This document shows positions 17,801 through 25,770 of a DNA stretch of 64,000 bases, piece by piece. The DNA is from CAIUGU01 sp965279735. GTDB lineage: Bacteria; Pseudomonadota; Gammaproteobacteria; Steroidobacterales; Steroidobacteraceae. Location: the NCBI GenBank assembly GCA_965279735.1, contig OZ257260.1, positions 2,914,001 to 2,978,000 of the forward strand, given 5' to 3'. The position numbers and the translations under genes are program-made. The notes under the pieces were generated by a model. It did no database searches. It worked only from the letters and a program-made list of their open reading frames with translations, and was not told the origin of the DNA. Within the stretch, counting starts at the first letter, position 1. Every line of letters starts with the position of its first letter.

Positions 17801-18036
17801 TTGCTGACACCTTCGATGCCCGCGAGCTGGTTCTCGAGGACCTGGGTAACTTTCGTTTCGACAACGGCGGCGGAAGCACCGCGATACGTCACCTGGACGT
17901 TGACGACGGGACGACTGATGTCGGGATACTCGCGGATCGCCAGCCGCTGTGCCGCCATGAGGCCGGTGAGCAGCAGCAACAAGCTGATCACCATCGCGAA
18001 GACGGGGCGGCGAACCGAGGTATCGGAAAGAATCAT
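14887..18036 (-). CDS. RND efflux pump inner-membrane permease
   Basis: A 1049-residue HAE-1/AcrB-type proton-driven exporter with the expected twelve membrane helices and two large periplasmic loops. The start SDTSVRRPVFAMVISLLLLL is typical of the family. The RND motif region around GAVLAVAIVVDDAIVVLEN and the C-terminal AAKNGILIVEFANQLRD segment carry the proton-relay residues. It overlaps the adaptor gene by four bases (18033-18036). No outer-membrane channel gene is present, so it likely borrows a TolC-type protein. The substrate cannot be read from the sequence. Confidence 0.93.
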   Translation of the reverse strand: MILSDTSVRRPVFAMVISLLLLLTGLMAAQRLAIREYPDISRPVVNVQVTYRGASAAVVETKVTQVLENQLAGIEGVSKLTSSSQDERSQVNIEFSQDRDIESAANDVRDRVSRVQGNLPDEADTPRIAKADANAGITMFVNVTGEGMSQLELSDYADRNVVDRFSIVPGVATANVIGERRYAMRIWLNRSALAARRLTVQDVESALRAENVELPAGRLESSEREFILNTDAGMSTEASFRNLVIGRGADDYLVRLGEVADVKIDAEDFRSIYRATGVNAVGISIQPTSTANVVDISRGIRAEIERMKPNLPAGMDLFVSIDNTVFVEQSLNEVEHTILITLGLVLVVIYGFLGSMRATLIPAVTIPISIVSACLVMSWLGYSINTLTLLGAVLAVAIVVDDAIVVLENIVRRIEGGQPALLAAVDGTREIGFAVIATTLVLCAVFLPISFMEGNIGRLFSEFGVTIAAGIAFSSIIALSLVPMMSSKLFANGIQHGRVSHFIDSGFRRLSGFYERTLRAATAAPLVILGIAIATIPLAYALFKALPSEYAPLEDRAQIQIRVQAPEGASIAYMDRYLAQVEKSVGSEIDRGNAERMIARTGGPGARGPSDVTSALVFLPLKPWDERKDSAQVIAQRLRLQLNEIPGVRINVITPASLGVQGAGRPVQLVIGGGTYEELVKWRDIVLAKAAENPGLQNIDSDYSERSPQIKISVDRDRAADLGISLTTVGSTLETMMGSRRVTTFLMNGEEYNVVLQARENDRATPSDLDNIYVRSTTGRDLIPLSNLVKIEEVAGPLELKRFDRLRSITISAGLAPGYSLGQALDDLEKQVRADIPDAQINYDGESREFRLSGGALYTTFVLALLIVFLVLAAQFESFKHATIIISTVPLAVTGALLGLWFQGSSINVFSQIGAVMLIGLAAKNGILIVEFANQLRDRGTEFAESIIGASVIRLRPVLMTSLCMVFGAMPLLLAAGAGAEARKSLGAVVIYGVVFSMLMTLYVVPAMYLLMARNSKSPQYVGRMIDRMRGTKEPSSVGGEVVSPAAHG

Positions 18037-19277
18037 GACGCGATCTCCTGGCCTCGCACTTCTGCCGAGCCCGTTACGGCTGCCGTCCCCGAGACGCGTA
18101 CGTGGGTGCCGTCGATCAGTTTCTGGGTGCCCTCGATGACGACGACGTCACCGCCGGTCAACCCCTTCACGACTTCAACCTGCCCCGGACGGCGGCGGCC
18201 GGTCGTGATTTCGGTCTTGTAGACCTGGTCATCACGGACCACAAATACGTACTGACGGTCCGCCTCGGGAACCAGTGCCTGTTCCGGGAGGGTGAGCGCC
18301 TGGTCTTCTGCGCGGAGCAGCCGCACTGTCATGAACATGCCCGGCTTGAGTTTGCCGTCGCGATTGTCGATGTTGCCGCGGACAATGACCGACCGGGTGA
18401 CAGGATCGACGCGACTGTCGATGCTCGCGACCTTGCCGCGGAATTGTTGTCCTGAATACGCAATGCTGGTGGCCTGGATTTCAAGGCCATTCTGCAGCAT
18501 GGTCAGGAACGTCTCCGGCACCGAGAAGTCGAGCTTGATGACGCTCGTATCGTCGAGCGTGGTGATGACGATGGCAGGCGTGACGTAGCTGCCGACGCTG
18601 ACGTTGCGCAGTCCGACCCGGCCATTGAAAGGTGCGCGCACGATCGTGTCATTGACGCGACCCTGGGCTGCCGTGACGCGAGCTTCGTTCTGCCTCAGCG
18701 TTGCTTCCAGCTGTTCGAGCTGTGACTGGGAAAGCGCCTTGGTGGCGAACAGTTCCTTGCTGCGGTTGAACTGGCTGCGGCTGTCGCCGAGCGCGGCTTC
18801 TGCGACGGCCAGATCCGCCTGCGATTCAGTGCCATCGAGTTCGACCAGGACTTCGCCCTTCCTGACCTGCTGGCCTTCCGTGAAGCGGATGGCCACGATG
18901 CGATTGGCTGTCTTGGCCGTGATATCGACAGACTCGTTGGCCCGGGCAGTACCGAGTGCTTCCACGGCGTCTGCGAAAGCGGTCGGTTGAACTGAAACCG
19001 CCACGACTGCCACAGGCCCCGCTCCCTGTCTGCCGCCGCCGGCCCCGGGGCGCCCGGCGCCAGCTCCTCCATCTGGACGCTGGCCGCCAGCCGCGGGTCC
19101 ACCACCCTGGGGTGCTCCGCCCGCCTGCGGACGCTGTCCACCTGCAAACCCACCCTGTGCGCCGCCGCCCGCCGCCGGCGAGGCAGCCTTGTTGGCAGTC
19201 ACAAACCAGGCGAGCCCCAACAAGGCGGCAATGACGACTGCTCCGGCAACGATCGTGGGGCGTGAACTGGAAAGCAT
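18033..19277 (-). CDS. RND efflux periplasmic adaptor subunit
   Basis: The membrane-fusion protein that links the pump to an outer-membrane channel. From the start at 19277 (MLSSSRPT, with AGGA six bases upstream) there is one N-terminal membrane anchor. An unusual linker of roughly 60 residues made almost only of Gly, Ala, Pro and Gln follows. The lipoyl/coiled-coil part comes next (VDITAKTANRIVAIRFTEGQ, then a helical hairpin with SQSQLEQLEATLRQNEARV) and then the beta-barrel domain. A longer frame to 19436 has no start support. The flexible glycine-rich linker is longer than usual for AcrA-type adaptors. Confidence 0.9.
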   Translation of the reverse strand: MLSSSRPTIVAGAVVIAALLGLAWFVTANKAASPAAGGGAQGGFAGGQRPQAGGAPQGGGPAAGGQRPDGGAGAGRPGAGGGRQGAGPVAVVAVSVQPTAFADAVEALGTARANESVDITAKTANRIVAIRFTEGQQVRKGEVLVELDGTESQADLAVAEAALGDSRSQFNRSKELFATKALSQSQLEQLEATLRQNEARVTAAQGRVNDTIVRAPFNGRVGLRNVSVGSYVTPAIVITTLDDTSVIKLDFSVPETFLTMLQNGLEIQATSIAYSGQQFRGKVASIDSRVDPVTRSVIVRGNIDNRDGKLKPGMFMTVRLLRAEDQALTLPEQALVPEADRQYVFVVRDDQVYKTEITTGRRRPGQVEVVKGLTGGDVVVIEGTQKLIDGTHVRVSGTAAVTGSAEVRGQEIAS

Positions 19278-19329
19278 GAAAATCCTGCTGCTACTGCCCG
19301 CTGGGGCAAAGACCTGGGACGAAATTTGA

Positions 19330-19349
19330 GCCGGGAAGTTTAACCCGGC
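19330..19349. promoter_or_regulatory. Inverted repeat upstream of the efflux operon
   Basis: GCCGGG at 19330-19335 and CCCGGC at 19344-19349 form an inverted repeat with an 8-base AT-rich centre, 53-72 bases before the adaptor start codon. It could be a repressor or activator site for the efflux operon. No regulator is identified. Confidence 0.3.
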
Positions 19350-19446
19350 CGACCCGCCTAGAAAACCGCATATCCAAGTTAATGCGGTGCCGCGACAGTG
19401 ATATGACTGCGGCCAAAGAATAGCGGTAAGCCCCACGGATCGTTGT

Positions 19447-19498
19447 AAAGAATCGCCAAGAATCGCAAAGACTTGGCGACTACCCCTGCGAAAGGGGT
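19447..19498 (-). terminator. Likely terminator of cysK
   Basis: Two hairpins follow the cysK stop on the minus strand: a 6-bp stem with a 5-base loop at 19482-19498, then a 7-bp stem (CGCCAAG with CTTGGCG) at 19454-19478. The second is followed by a short U-rich run (complement of 19447-19453). The U-run is imperfect. Confidence 0.5.
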
Positions 19499-19523
19499 GC
19501 GGGGCTGCCTTACGGGGGCGATA

Positions 19524-20465
19524 TCAGGGCTCGGGATCGGAGCCGCCTGCAATTCCTTCAAACAGGGCGGTGGTGAGATAGCGCTCGCCGGTATCCGGCA
19601 GCATCGCGAGGATGACGGACCCAGGCGGCGCCCGATCCGCGACCTTGAGAGCGGCCGCCACCGTGCCGCCGGAGGAAATCCCACAGAAAATGCCTTCGCG
19701 ACGGGCGAGGTCCCGCGCCGTTTCAAGGGCCTCATCGTCGGTTACCGGCACGATTTCATCCGGAACACTCCGGTCCAGCACGGCGGGGACGAAATCGGGC
19801 GTCCAGCCCTGGATCTTGTGGGGTTTGAATTCATTGCCGGCCAGCAACGATGCCGCAGCCGGCTCGGTCACCACTACACGCACGTCAGGACGGGCCTTCT
19901 TGATCATTTCGCCGGCGCCGGTGAGCGTGCCGCCGGTCCCCCAGCCCGTCACCCAGAAATCGAGCCGCCGCCCCGCAAAGTCGCTCAGGATTTCCGGACC
20001 GGTGGTATTGCGATGATATTCGGGGTTGGCTGGGTTCTCGAACTGGCGAGCCAGGAACCAGCCGTGCTTGCGCGACAGCTCTTCCGCCTTGCGCACCATG
20101 CCCGTCCCCCGCTCGGCAGCGGGAGTCAGAATCACCTTTGCACCCAGCGCCCGCATGATCTTGCGGCGTTCGACCGAAAAGGTTTCGACCATCAGCGCCA
20201 CGAACGGATAGCCCTTGGCGGCACACACCATCGCCAGCGCGATGCCGGTGTTGCCGGAAGTGGCTTCGACGACGGTCTGCCCGGGTTTCAAGGTCCCGCG
20301 GCGCTCGGCGTCCTCGATGATCGCAATGGCCAGACGATCCTTCACCGAGCTCAAGGGATTGAAGAACTCGCACTTCGCGTAGAGGGTGACGTGCGCCGGG
20401 GCAAGACGATTGATCCGGACGACAGGCGTGCGTCCGATGGTGCCGAGAATGCTGTCGTAGATCAT
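19524..20465 (-). CDS. cysK: Cysteine synthase A (O-acetylserine sulfhydrylase)
   Basis: A fold-type II PLP enzyme that makes cysteine from O-acetylserine and sulfide. The PLP lysine is Lys42 in SSVKDR, the substrate loop is TSGNTG, and the phosphate-binding glycine loop is TGWGTGGT. Length (313) and the C-terminal GISSGGTVAAAL pattern fit CysK/CysM; I favour CysK. It is a single gene, 43 bases from the PHA synthase gene in the same direction, with its own probable terminator downstream. With metZ it gives the window two sulfide-assimilating enzymes. Confidence 0.9.
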   Translation of the reverse strand: MIYDSILGTIGRTPVVRINRLAPAHVTLYAKCEFFNPLSSVKDRLAIAIIEDAERRGTLKPGQTVVEATSGNTGIALAMVCAAKGYPFVALMVETFSVERRKIMRALGAKVILTPAAERGTGMVRKAEELSRKHGWFLARQFENPANPEYHRNTTGPEILSDFAGRRLDFWVTGWGTGGTLTGAGEMIKKARPDVRVVVTEPAAASLLAGNEFKPHKIQGWTPDFVPAVLDRSVPDEIVPVTDDEALETARDLARREGIFCGISSGGTVAAALKVADRAPPGSVILAMLPDTGERYLTTALFEGIAGGSDPEP

Positions 20466-20507
20466 GGGTTACTCCGTTTTCTCTGCGCTGTTCTTCTCCA
20501 GACCCTG

Positions 20508-21596
20508 TCAGGGCCTGGCTTTGAGCCAGGTGGCGACTGCGGCCGGAAGGTCCTTCTGGGCGCGACCGCTCACATAGATGCCGATATGTCCGCCGTTGAA
20601 TGCGTACGTGCTGTAGTCGGATGCCGTGACGAGATCCTTGAGGACGATCGATGCCGCAGGCGGCACCAGATGATCCTGCGTAGCGTAGACATTCAGCACC
20701 GGCATCGTAATCTTTTTCAAGTCGACGTTACGACCGCCAATGACCAGGGTGCCGGCCTGCAGGCGGTTCTCGCGATAGAACCACGTGACGAACTGGCGAA
20801 AGGCTTCGCCGGCCTGGTCGGGGCTGTCGAAAATCCACTTCTCCATGCGCAGGAAATTCCGCAGCTGCACGGGATCACCCGCGAGTTCTGCAAGCCCTGC
20901 ATATTTCTGGCTCATCAACCGGAACGGCATTAGCGACAGGAACGTGAAATTGAGCAGATCGCCCGAGACATTGCCCGCCGTCCGCACTAGCGCATCGATA
21001 TCGATCGCCTGAACCCACCTGGACAGCAGATTGTCGGCCGTGTGGAAATCCACGGGCGTCACCATCGTGATGAGATTCTTCACGCGATCCGGTTTGAGCG
21101 CCGCGTAGCAGAGGCTGAATGTGCCACCCTGGCACACGCCCAGAAGATTCACCCGCTCGATGCCGTGAGCGGTGCAGACATGCGTTACGCAGTGATCGAG
21201 ATAGCGATTGATGTAGTCGTCAAGCTCGAGATACCGGTCAGCTCCATCCGGCGAACCCCAGTCGATCAGATAGACATCGATGCCCCGGCGTAGCAGGCCG
21301 CGAATGAGTGAGCGGTCCTCCTGCAGGTCCAGCATGTACGGACGGTTCACGAGCGCGTAGCAGATCAGCAGCGGAATACGCGGCGACTCATCAGCGCCAG
21401 GAGTCGCATCGAGAGACCGATAGCGGTACAGGACGAGCTTGTCCTCCCGATAGACCTCATCCTTGAGGCTGGGGCCGATCTCGACATCACCAAGGTCACG
21501 CAGTGCCCCCAATCCCTGCATGACCTGCCGGCTGAATTCCGCAGGATCAGCAACGGCCCGCAGGGCTTCGAACGGATTGGGCGGCAGGCTGCTCAC
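20508..21596 (-). CDS. phaC: Class III polyhydroxyalkanoate synthase, catalytic subunit
   Basis: Polymerises 3-hydroxyacyl-CoA into storage polyester on the granule surface. The lipase-like box GVCQGG carries the catalytic cysteine (Cys155); the aspartate is in YATQDHLVPP and the histidine in NGGHIGIY. At 362 residues it is the short class III form that needs PhaE. The stop of phaE overlaps its start by four bases, which fits the fixed stoichiometry of the PhaC-PhaE complex. Confidence 0.95.
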   Translation of the reverse strand: MSSLPPNPFEALRAVADPAEFSRQVMQGLGALRDLGDVEIGPSLKDEVYREDKLVLYRYRSLDATPGADESPRIPLLICYALVNRPYMLDLQEDRSLIRGLLRRGIDVYLIDWGSPDGADRYLELDDYINRYLDHCVTHVCTAHGIERVNLLGVCQGGTFSLCYAALKPDRVKNLITMVTPVDFHTADNLLSRWVQAIDIDALVRTAGNVSGDLLNFTFLSLMPFRLMSQKYAGLAELAGDPVQLRNFLRMEKWIFDSPDQAGEAFRQFVTWFYRENRLQAGTLVIGGRNVDLKKITMPVLNVYATQDHLVPPAASIVLKDLVTASDYSTYAFNGGHIGIYVSGRAQKDLPAAVATWLKARP

Positions 21597-22375
21597 GATT
21601 TTTTTCGCGCCTTGCGCGGCTGTGCCGGAACACCCTCGCTCCCGGCTTCGTGGACGCCTGCCTTTGCGCTGGACGGTTTCTTGCGCAGCGGCTCATCCTG
21701 CGCGGCAGTCATTGCATCCAGGCGCTTCTTCAACTCCTGCACCCGTCGATGCAATGTGTTCAGCTCAGAGCGGGTCGGCAGGTCCAGCTGCTTGAGCCAG
21801 CGCTCCATCAATTGCTGCTGGTGTCCCTGGACCCTGACGCCGGCATTGCAGAGATCAGCCTGCAGCCGGCAATAGGCGTCTCCCTGGGCGACCTTGGCGT
21901 AAGTGGCCTCACCGCATTCAATCCACAGGTCATGGAGTGCCTTGAAGCCATCAATGGGTTGGCCCGCATTGGCCTGCTCCAGGGATCGCCTGGCCAGGAG
22001 ATCGAGGGTATCGCTGTGGACTTTGGCCATGACCCTGGCCATCTCGCCGGAGAGACGCTGACAGTCGCCCACCGCGCTGGCGAGACTCTGCAACGCCTCT
22101 TGCTGCTCCTTTAAAGGGCCGAGACCCGGCAGGCCAGCAGCAACTGTCGAAGCCGGACTGAAACTACGCCACAGCGCTCCGATCTGGTTGCCGAAGTCCC
22201 CCATGGCCGAAGGCTGGGCGGCGCCGGCGAGCTGCTGGAAAAATCCTTCGAATGCGGCGACCTGTTCTGCGGCCCCAGGTGACTTCTGGGCACCCAGCCA
22301 TTTGTCGACGGCAGCTCGCTGGCCCTCGATCCATGCCTTGATCCAGTCTTGGGATCCCGGGCCGGAAACGGTCAT
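21593..22375 (-). CDS. phaE: Class III PHA synthase subunit PhaE
   Basis: The non-catalytic partner of PhaC. The protein is mostly helical, with a helix-rich region at about residues 90-180 and the conserved LWIECGEATYAKVA-type segment. Near the C terminus comes RSELNTLHRRVQELKKRLDA, a coiled coil, then a basic tail rich in Lys, Ala and Pro. At about 260 residues it is shorter than the best-known PhaE proteins (around 350). The start at 22375 is preferred over a GTG two codons earlier because GAGG sits at the right distance. It overlaps phaC by four bases. Confidence 0.9.
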   Translation of the reverse strand: MTVSGPGSQDWIKAWIEGQRAAVDKWLGAQKSPGAAEQVAAFEGFFQQLAGAAQPSAMGDFGNQIGALWRSFSPASTVAAGLPGLGPLKEQQEALQSLASAVGDCQRLSGEMARVMAKVHSDTLDLLARRSLEQANAGQPIDGFKALHDLWIECGEATYAKVAQGDAYCRLQADLCNAGVRVQGHQQQLMERWLKQLDLPTRSELNTLHRRVQELKKRLDAMTAAQDEPLRKKPSSAKAGVHEAGSEGVPAQPRKARKKS

Positions 22376-22678
22376 CGGCACCCCTCGCCAAAATCCTCTT
22401 GCAGCGCAAAATTGCTACCTGATGCCCATTGCACGGCGGGGACGGAAAGCTTTGATGCTGTAAGTACAAACACGGATTTATCTATATCAAGTATTTGATT
22501 TTATTTAATTAAAGAACGTTCCAACGGGAAAAACCAGGGCGGGTTGTTGAGCTGGAATTCTGCGTTGCAAAATTTTATTGCACTGCGAAAGGAATTTAGG
22601 GTAGATTCAATTCACGAACTGAATTCATCGATCTGATCCGGTCCAAGCCAACGCCAACCAACTGCAGAGGAACTACTG
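22376..22678. promoter_or_regulatory. Divergent control region between phaE and the phasin gene
   Basis: This 303-base gap is much more AT-rich than the genes around it and must drive phaE-phaC leftward and phasin rightward. Two related elements stand out: GCAGCGCAAAATTGC at 22401-22415 and TTGCAAAATTTTATTGCA at 22565-22582, both built around GCAAAATT with TGC/GCA ends. The phaR repressor gene lies 0.6 kb away, so these are candidate PhaR operators; that is inference. GAGGA stands in front of the phasin start. Confidence 0.45.
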
Positions 22679-23017
22679 ATGTCCACGCCATTCGCCGTTA
22701 CCGATTATGTCGATTTTTCCAAGCGCATGCTGGCTCCTGCGATCAAGTTCAACGAGATCGCGGTCAAGACGCTTGAGCAGTTCGCGCGCTACCAGTACGA
22801 CATTGCTGGCGACTACCTGAATTTCAGCATCGAGCAGCTCCAGAGCGCGTCCAAGACCAAGGACGTCGGCGAACTGGTCTCGAAGCAGAGCGAAATGACC
22901 TCGAGCTTCGTCGAAAAGCTGACCAAGCGCTCGCAGGACCTCACGAAGATCGCCGCCGATGCGCAGGCGGGCTTCACGAAGTGGGTTGATGAAACTGCTG
23001 CCTTGAAGATCGCTTAA
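22679..23017 (+). CDS. Phasin family granule-associated protein
   Basis: A 112-residue amphipathic helical protein of the phasin type that coats PHA granules. It has no signal peptide. Typical features are the N-terminal FAVTDYVDFSKRMLAPAIKF, the repeating helical heptads, and many Lys/Glu/Gln residues with few aromatic ones. A good ribosome site (GAGGA) lies seven bases before the start. A strong terminator follows, so the message is short and could be highly abundant, as phasin messages usually are. Confidence 0.88.
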   Translation: MSTPFAVTDYVDFSKRMLAPAIKFNEIAVKTLEQFARYQYDIAGDYLNFSIEQLQSASKTKDVGELVSKQSEMTSSFVEKLTKRSQDLTKIAADAQAGFTKWVDETAALKIA

Positions 23018-23075
23018 CACGCCCAACCAAGGTCGTCTTAACGTTTTCGCTGTCCTCTGTTTGAATCCCCCTCTG

Positions 23076-23111
23076 GGACGGCGGCCTCACGGTCGCCGTC
23101 CTTTTTTTTTT
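23076..23111 (+). terminator. Rho-independent terminator of the phasin gene
   Basis: GGACGGCG at 23076-23083 pairs perfectly with CGCCGTCC at 23094-23101 and is followed by ten T residues. It isolates the phasin transcript from phaR. Confidence 0.9.
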
Positions 23112-23123
23112 CGACCGGTTCCT

Positions 23124-23164
23124 CGCATCGCACTTTTGCGATGCGGCATAGTCTCTCCTATCCT
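23124..23164 (+). promoter_or_regulatory. phaR promoter overlapped by an inverted repeat
   Basis: TTGCGA (23136-23141) and TATCCT (23159-23164) are 17 bases apart, a good sigma-70 promoter. A perfect 9-bp inverted repeat (CGCATCGCA at 23124-23132, TGCGATGCG at 23137-23145) covers the -35 box. The position is ideal for a repressor, possibly PhaR itself, but the same repeat could also just act as a second terminator hairpin. Confidence 0.5.
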
Positions 23165-23238
23165 AGGGACTTACCTGGAGGCATCCAATGCCCTTCAGGA
23201 GTACCCGAGCCCAGGACCGACCACAGACAGAGTGCCCC

Positions 23239-23733
23239 ATGACTGAAGAACGCCTGATCAAGAAGTACGCGAACCGCCGCCTGTATGACGCATCGCAAAG
23301 CCGGCACATCACGCTGGACGATATCCGCGCGCTGATCTTCGCGGGCGAGAAGATCAAGGTCGTCGACGACAAAACAGGCGAAGACATCACCCGCCACATC
23401 CTGCTGCAGGTCATTGCCGACCAGGAGCAGTTCGGTCGTCCGATTCTGTCGACGCCGGTGCTCGAGTCCCTGATCCGTTTCTACGGCAATGCGATGCAGG
23501 GCTTCCTGAGCAGCTATCTGGAAAAGAGCATCGAAACCTTCATGCACCAGCAGGATCTGATGCAGTCGCAGATCAGCAAGCTCATGAACGCCGCACCGCT
23601 CAACACGATGGCCGAACTGACGCGTCAGAACCTGGAAGCCTGGAACAAGCTGCAGGGAAACATGTTCTCCGCATTCAATGCCACGCGCGACGAGAAGGAC
23701 GGCAATCCCGACAAGGACGATCGTCACTCATAG
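23239..23733 (+). CDS. phaR: Polyhydroxyalkanoate synthesis repressor
   Basis: A DNA- and polymer-binding repressor that releases the phasin promoter when PHA granules form. The N-terminal PhaR domain begins LIKKYANRRLYDASQSRHIT and continues through the ITLDDIRALI segment; the PHB-accumulation regulatory domain follows (IADQEQFGRPILSTPVLESLIRFY across about residues 60-110). The C-terminal tail is acidic and polar. I start at ATG 23239 because the conserved domain begins a few residues later; the frame runs back to 23188. With phaC, phaE and phasin it completes the PHA module. Confidence 0.92.
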   Translation: MTEERLIKKYANRRLYDASQSRHITLDDIRALIFAGEKIKVVDDKTGEDITRHILLQVIADQEQFGRPILSTPVLESLIRFYGNAMQGFLSSYLEKSIETFMHQQDLMQSQISKLMNAAPLNTMAELTRQNLEAWNKLQGNMFSAFNATRDEKDGNPDKDDRHS

Positions 23734-23782
23734 CCGGCATCTGCATGGAGGGCAGCAGGCTCTCTGCTAGACTTCGCGCTTC

Positions 23783-25243
23783 ATGGCGCTGCGTATCTGT
23801 TTCGTCTCTTCGGAAATTGCACCCCTCGCAAAAACGGGTGGTCTTGCCGACGTTGCCGGCGCACTAGGCCGCTACCTGCACCGGCAGGGACATGATGTCC
23901 GGCTGTTCATGCCGTTCCACTCGAGCATCGATACCGGAAAACTCGTGGTGTCGCCGGTTGGTGAAGCGCAGGACGTCAGCCTGCTGCTTGGCAGTCATCG
24001 CGTCGCGTTCTCGCTGTATCTCACACATCTGCCCGGTTCACAGGTGCCGATCTACCTGGTGCACTGTCCCGAATTCTACGATCGCCCCTCGCTGTATTCG
24101 TCTGCAGCAGACGAGCATCTGCGTTTTCTGCTGCTGCAGCTGGCCGTCCTCGAGTCGTGCCAGAGACTGCGATTCGCTCCGGGAATCATGCACTGCAATG
24201 ACTGGCATGCCGGCCTCCTGCCGCTGCTGCTGCAAACCCGCTACGCGTGGGACACGTTGTTCGCGAACACGCGGACGCTCCTGACAATCCACAACATCGG
24301 CTATCAGGGAATATTCCCGACGACTACCGCTCCTGACCTCGATCTCGGCAGTGACACATCGTTGCTGCACGCAGGTGAATGGGCACAGGGTCACATCAAC
24401 TGGCTGCGACAGGGAATCGTGATGGCGGATGCGGTCTCCACGGTCAGTCCGACCTACGCACGTGAAATCTGCACCCCGGACGGCGGATACGGACTCGATG
24501 ATTCGTTGCGTGCACGCAGGGCTCCCGTCAGGGGGATATTGAATGGCGTCGACTACGACGAATGGAATCCCGAAACCGATCCGCTGCTGCCCCATCACTA
24601 CGGGCCGGCGAACCTGGCGGGAAAGGAACGTCTCAAGCAGGAGTTGCTGCAGCGGTCTGGCCTGAACCGCGATGCCAGCGCTCCCTTGGTAGGCATCGTT
24701 TCAAGGTTGACGCTGCAGAAAGGCTTCGACCTGCTGTTCGAGACGCTTCCGGACATCCTCGATTCGAGGCGGCTGAATATCGCCGTACTCGGTACCGGCG
24801 AAGCACGCTATGAGCAATTCTTTGCAACGCTGGCGCAGCAGTTCCCCGACAGGGTCGCTTTCCACAGTGGCTACCACGAAGAACTCGCGCACCTGATCGA
24901 AGCGGGAAGCGACATGTTCCTCATGCCGTCGTTGTACGAACCCTGCGGCCTCAACCAGATGTACAGCCTGAAATACGGTACGGTACCGATCGTTCGGCGC
25001 ACCGGAGGCCTCGCGGATTCAGTGCAGACGTGGGAGCCGGCCACACGCAGCGGCACCGGTATCGTCTTCAACGACTTCGATGCGCCCGCCATGCGCTGGG
25101 CGCTCGGCAGGGCCCTCGACCTGTTCGAGGATCAGGAAGCGTGGCAGCAGATCATGCGCAATGGCATGGCCCAGGATTTTTCCTGGGAGATCCAGGGCCA
25201 GGAATACGTGCGGCTGTACGAGGAATTGTCAGCGCAGCGTTGA
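23783..25243 (+). CDS. glgA: Glycogen synthase (ADP-glucose)
   Basis: A GT5 glycosyltransferase that extends alpha-1,4-glucan from ADP-glucose. KTGGLADV at residues 17-24 is the nucleotide-sugar motif, HCNDWHAGLLP lies in the N-terminal domain, and the C-terminal EPCGLNQMYSLKYGT with the following TGGLADSV are classic GlgA signatures. Length (486) is typical. It is monocistronic on the plus strand; its 3' end overlaps the convergent lipoprotein gene by 15 bases. glgC lies 0.5 kb away on the opposite strand, so the two are not in one operon here. Confidence 0.95.
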   Translation: MALRICFVSSEIAPLAKTGGLADVAGALGRYLHRQGHDVRLFMPFHSSIDTGKLVVSPVGEAQDVSLLLGSHRVAFSLYLTHLPGSQVPIYLVHCPEFYDRPSLYSSAADEHLRFLLLQLAVLESCQRLRFAPGIMHCNDWHAGLLPLLLQTRYAWDTLFANTRTLLTIHNIGYQGIFPTTTAPDLDLGSDTSLLHAGEWAQGHINWLRQGIVMADAVSTVSPTYAREICTPDGGYGLDDSLRARRAPVRGILNGVDYDEWNPETDPLLPHHYGPANLAGKERLKQELLQRSGLNRDASAPLVGIVSRLTLQKGFDLLFETLPDILDSRRLNIAVLGTGEARYEQFFATLAQQFPDRVAFHSGYHEELAHLIEAGSDMFLMPSLYEPCGLNQMYSLKYGTVPIVRRTGGLADSVQTWEPATRSGTGIVFNDFDAPAMRWALGRALDLFEDQEAWQQIMRNGMAQDFSWEIQGQEYVRLYEELSAQR

Positions 25244-25732
25244 GAGGTCGACGGTTCCCTCGTCGTGGAAGGGAATGCTGCGCACGAAGGACTGGTCAAG
25301 CATCACCTTGCCCGTGATGCTGTACGCCACCTTGTTCGCATCGCTCCCGCTCAGGCGGGACAGCAGCCTGCCGATGCTGCTGACGAAATTGGTGCGGACA
25401 ACCATGTCGAACTCGCTCTCCCCCAGGGCCGGCACGACGAACGATTCATTGGTTACACCTTCCGCAAAGCTGTCACCCTGCAGGAAAAGTTCGTAGTCGA
25501 TGCCTTTCACGGGAATCGCGCGGTCATTCGGATTCTGCACGTGCATGCGGACCCGGAACTGCTGGCTGAAGATGTCGGCGGACACCATGCCGACATTCAC
25601 CACTGAGAGTCTCGGGGCTTCGAGCTTGGGGCCCATCGTCGAGCAGGCCGCCAGTGGGAGGCACAGCAAGACAAACAGCATGGCCATCCCGCGACGGATC
25701 AGTACACGAAAATTCCGGACGATCGGGGACAT
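25229..25732 (-). CDS. LEA type 2 (WHy domain) lipoprotein
   Basis: The 167-residue protein has a lipoprotein signal peptide with lipobox LAAC near residue 30, then a WHy/LEA2 beta-sandwich (VVNVGMVSADIFSQQFRVRM, NPNDRAIPVKGIDYELFL, DMVVRTNF). Proteins of this type are tied to desiccation or stress tolerance, but their molecular role is poorly known. The final 15 bases lie inside the convergent end of glgA. It is 38 bases from glgC, which is read in the same direction and ahead of it, so the two may share a transcript. Confidence 0.85.
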   Translation of the reverse strand: MSPIVRNFRVLIRRGMAMLFVLLCLPLAACSTMGPKLEAPRLSVVNVGMVSADIFSQQFRVRMHVQNPNDRAIPVKGIDYELFLQGDSFAEGVTNESFVVPALGESEFDMVVRTNFVSSIGRLLSRLSGSDANKVAYSITGKVMLDQSFVRSIPFHDEGTVDLSTLR

Positions 25733-25770
25733 TGGGAACTCCTTGCAGCCTGTCGCGGCCGGATCGTACC

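Noticed and set aside
16534..18222. Long plus-strand open frame of 562 codons opposite the RND pump gene
   Set aside because: The product is dominated by His, Asp, Arg and Gly, typical of the antisense of a GC-rich gene; the minus-strand pump is unambiguous.
19473..20933. Plus-strand open frame of 486 codons opposite cysK and phaC
   Set aside because: It spans two recognised genes antisense and its residues show no family pattern.
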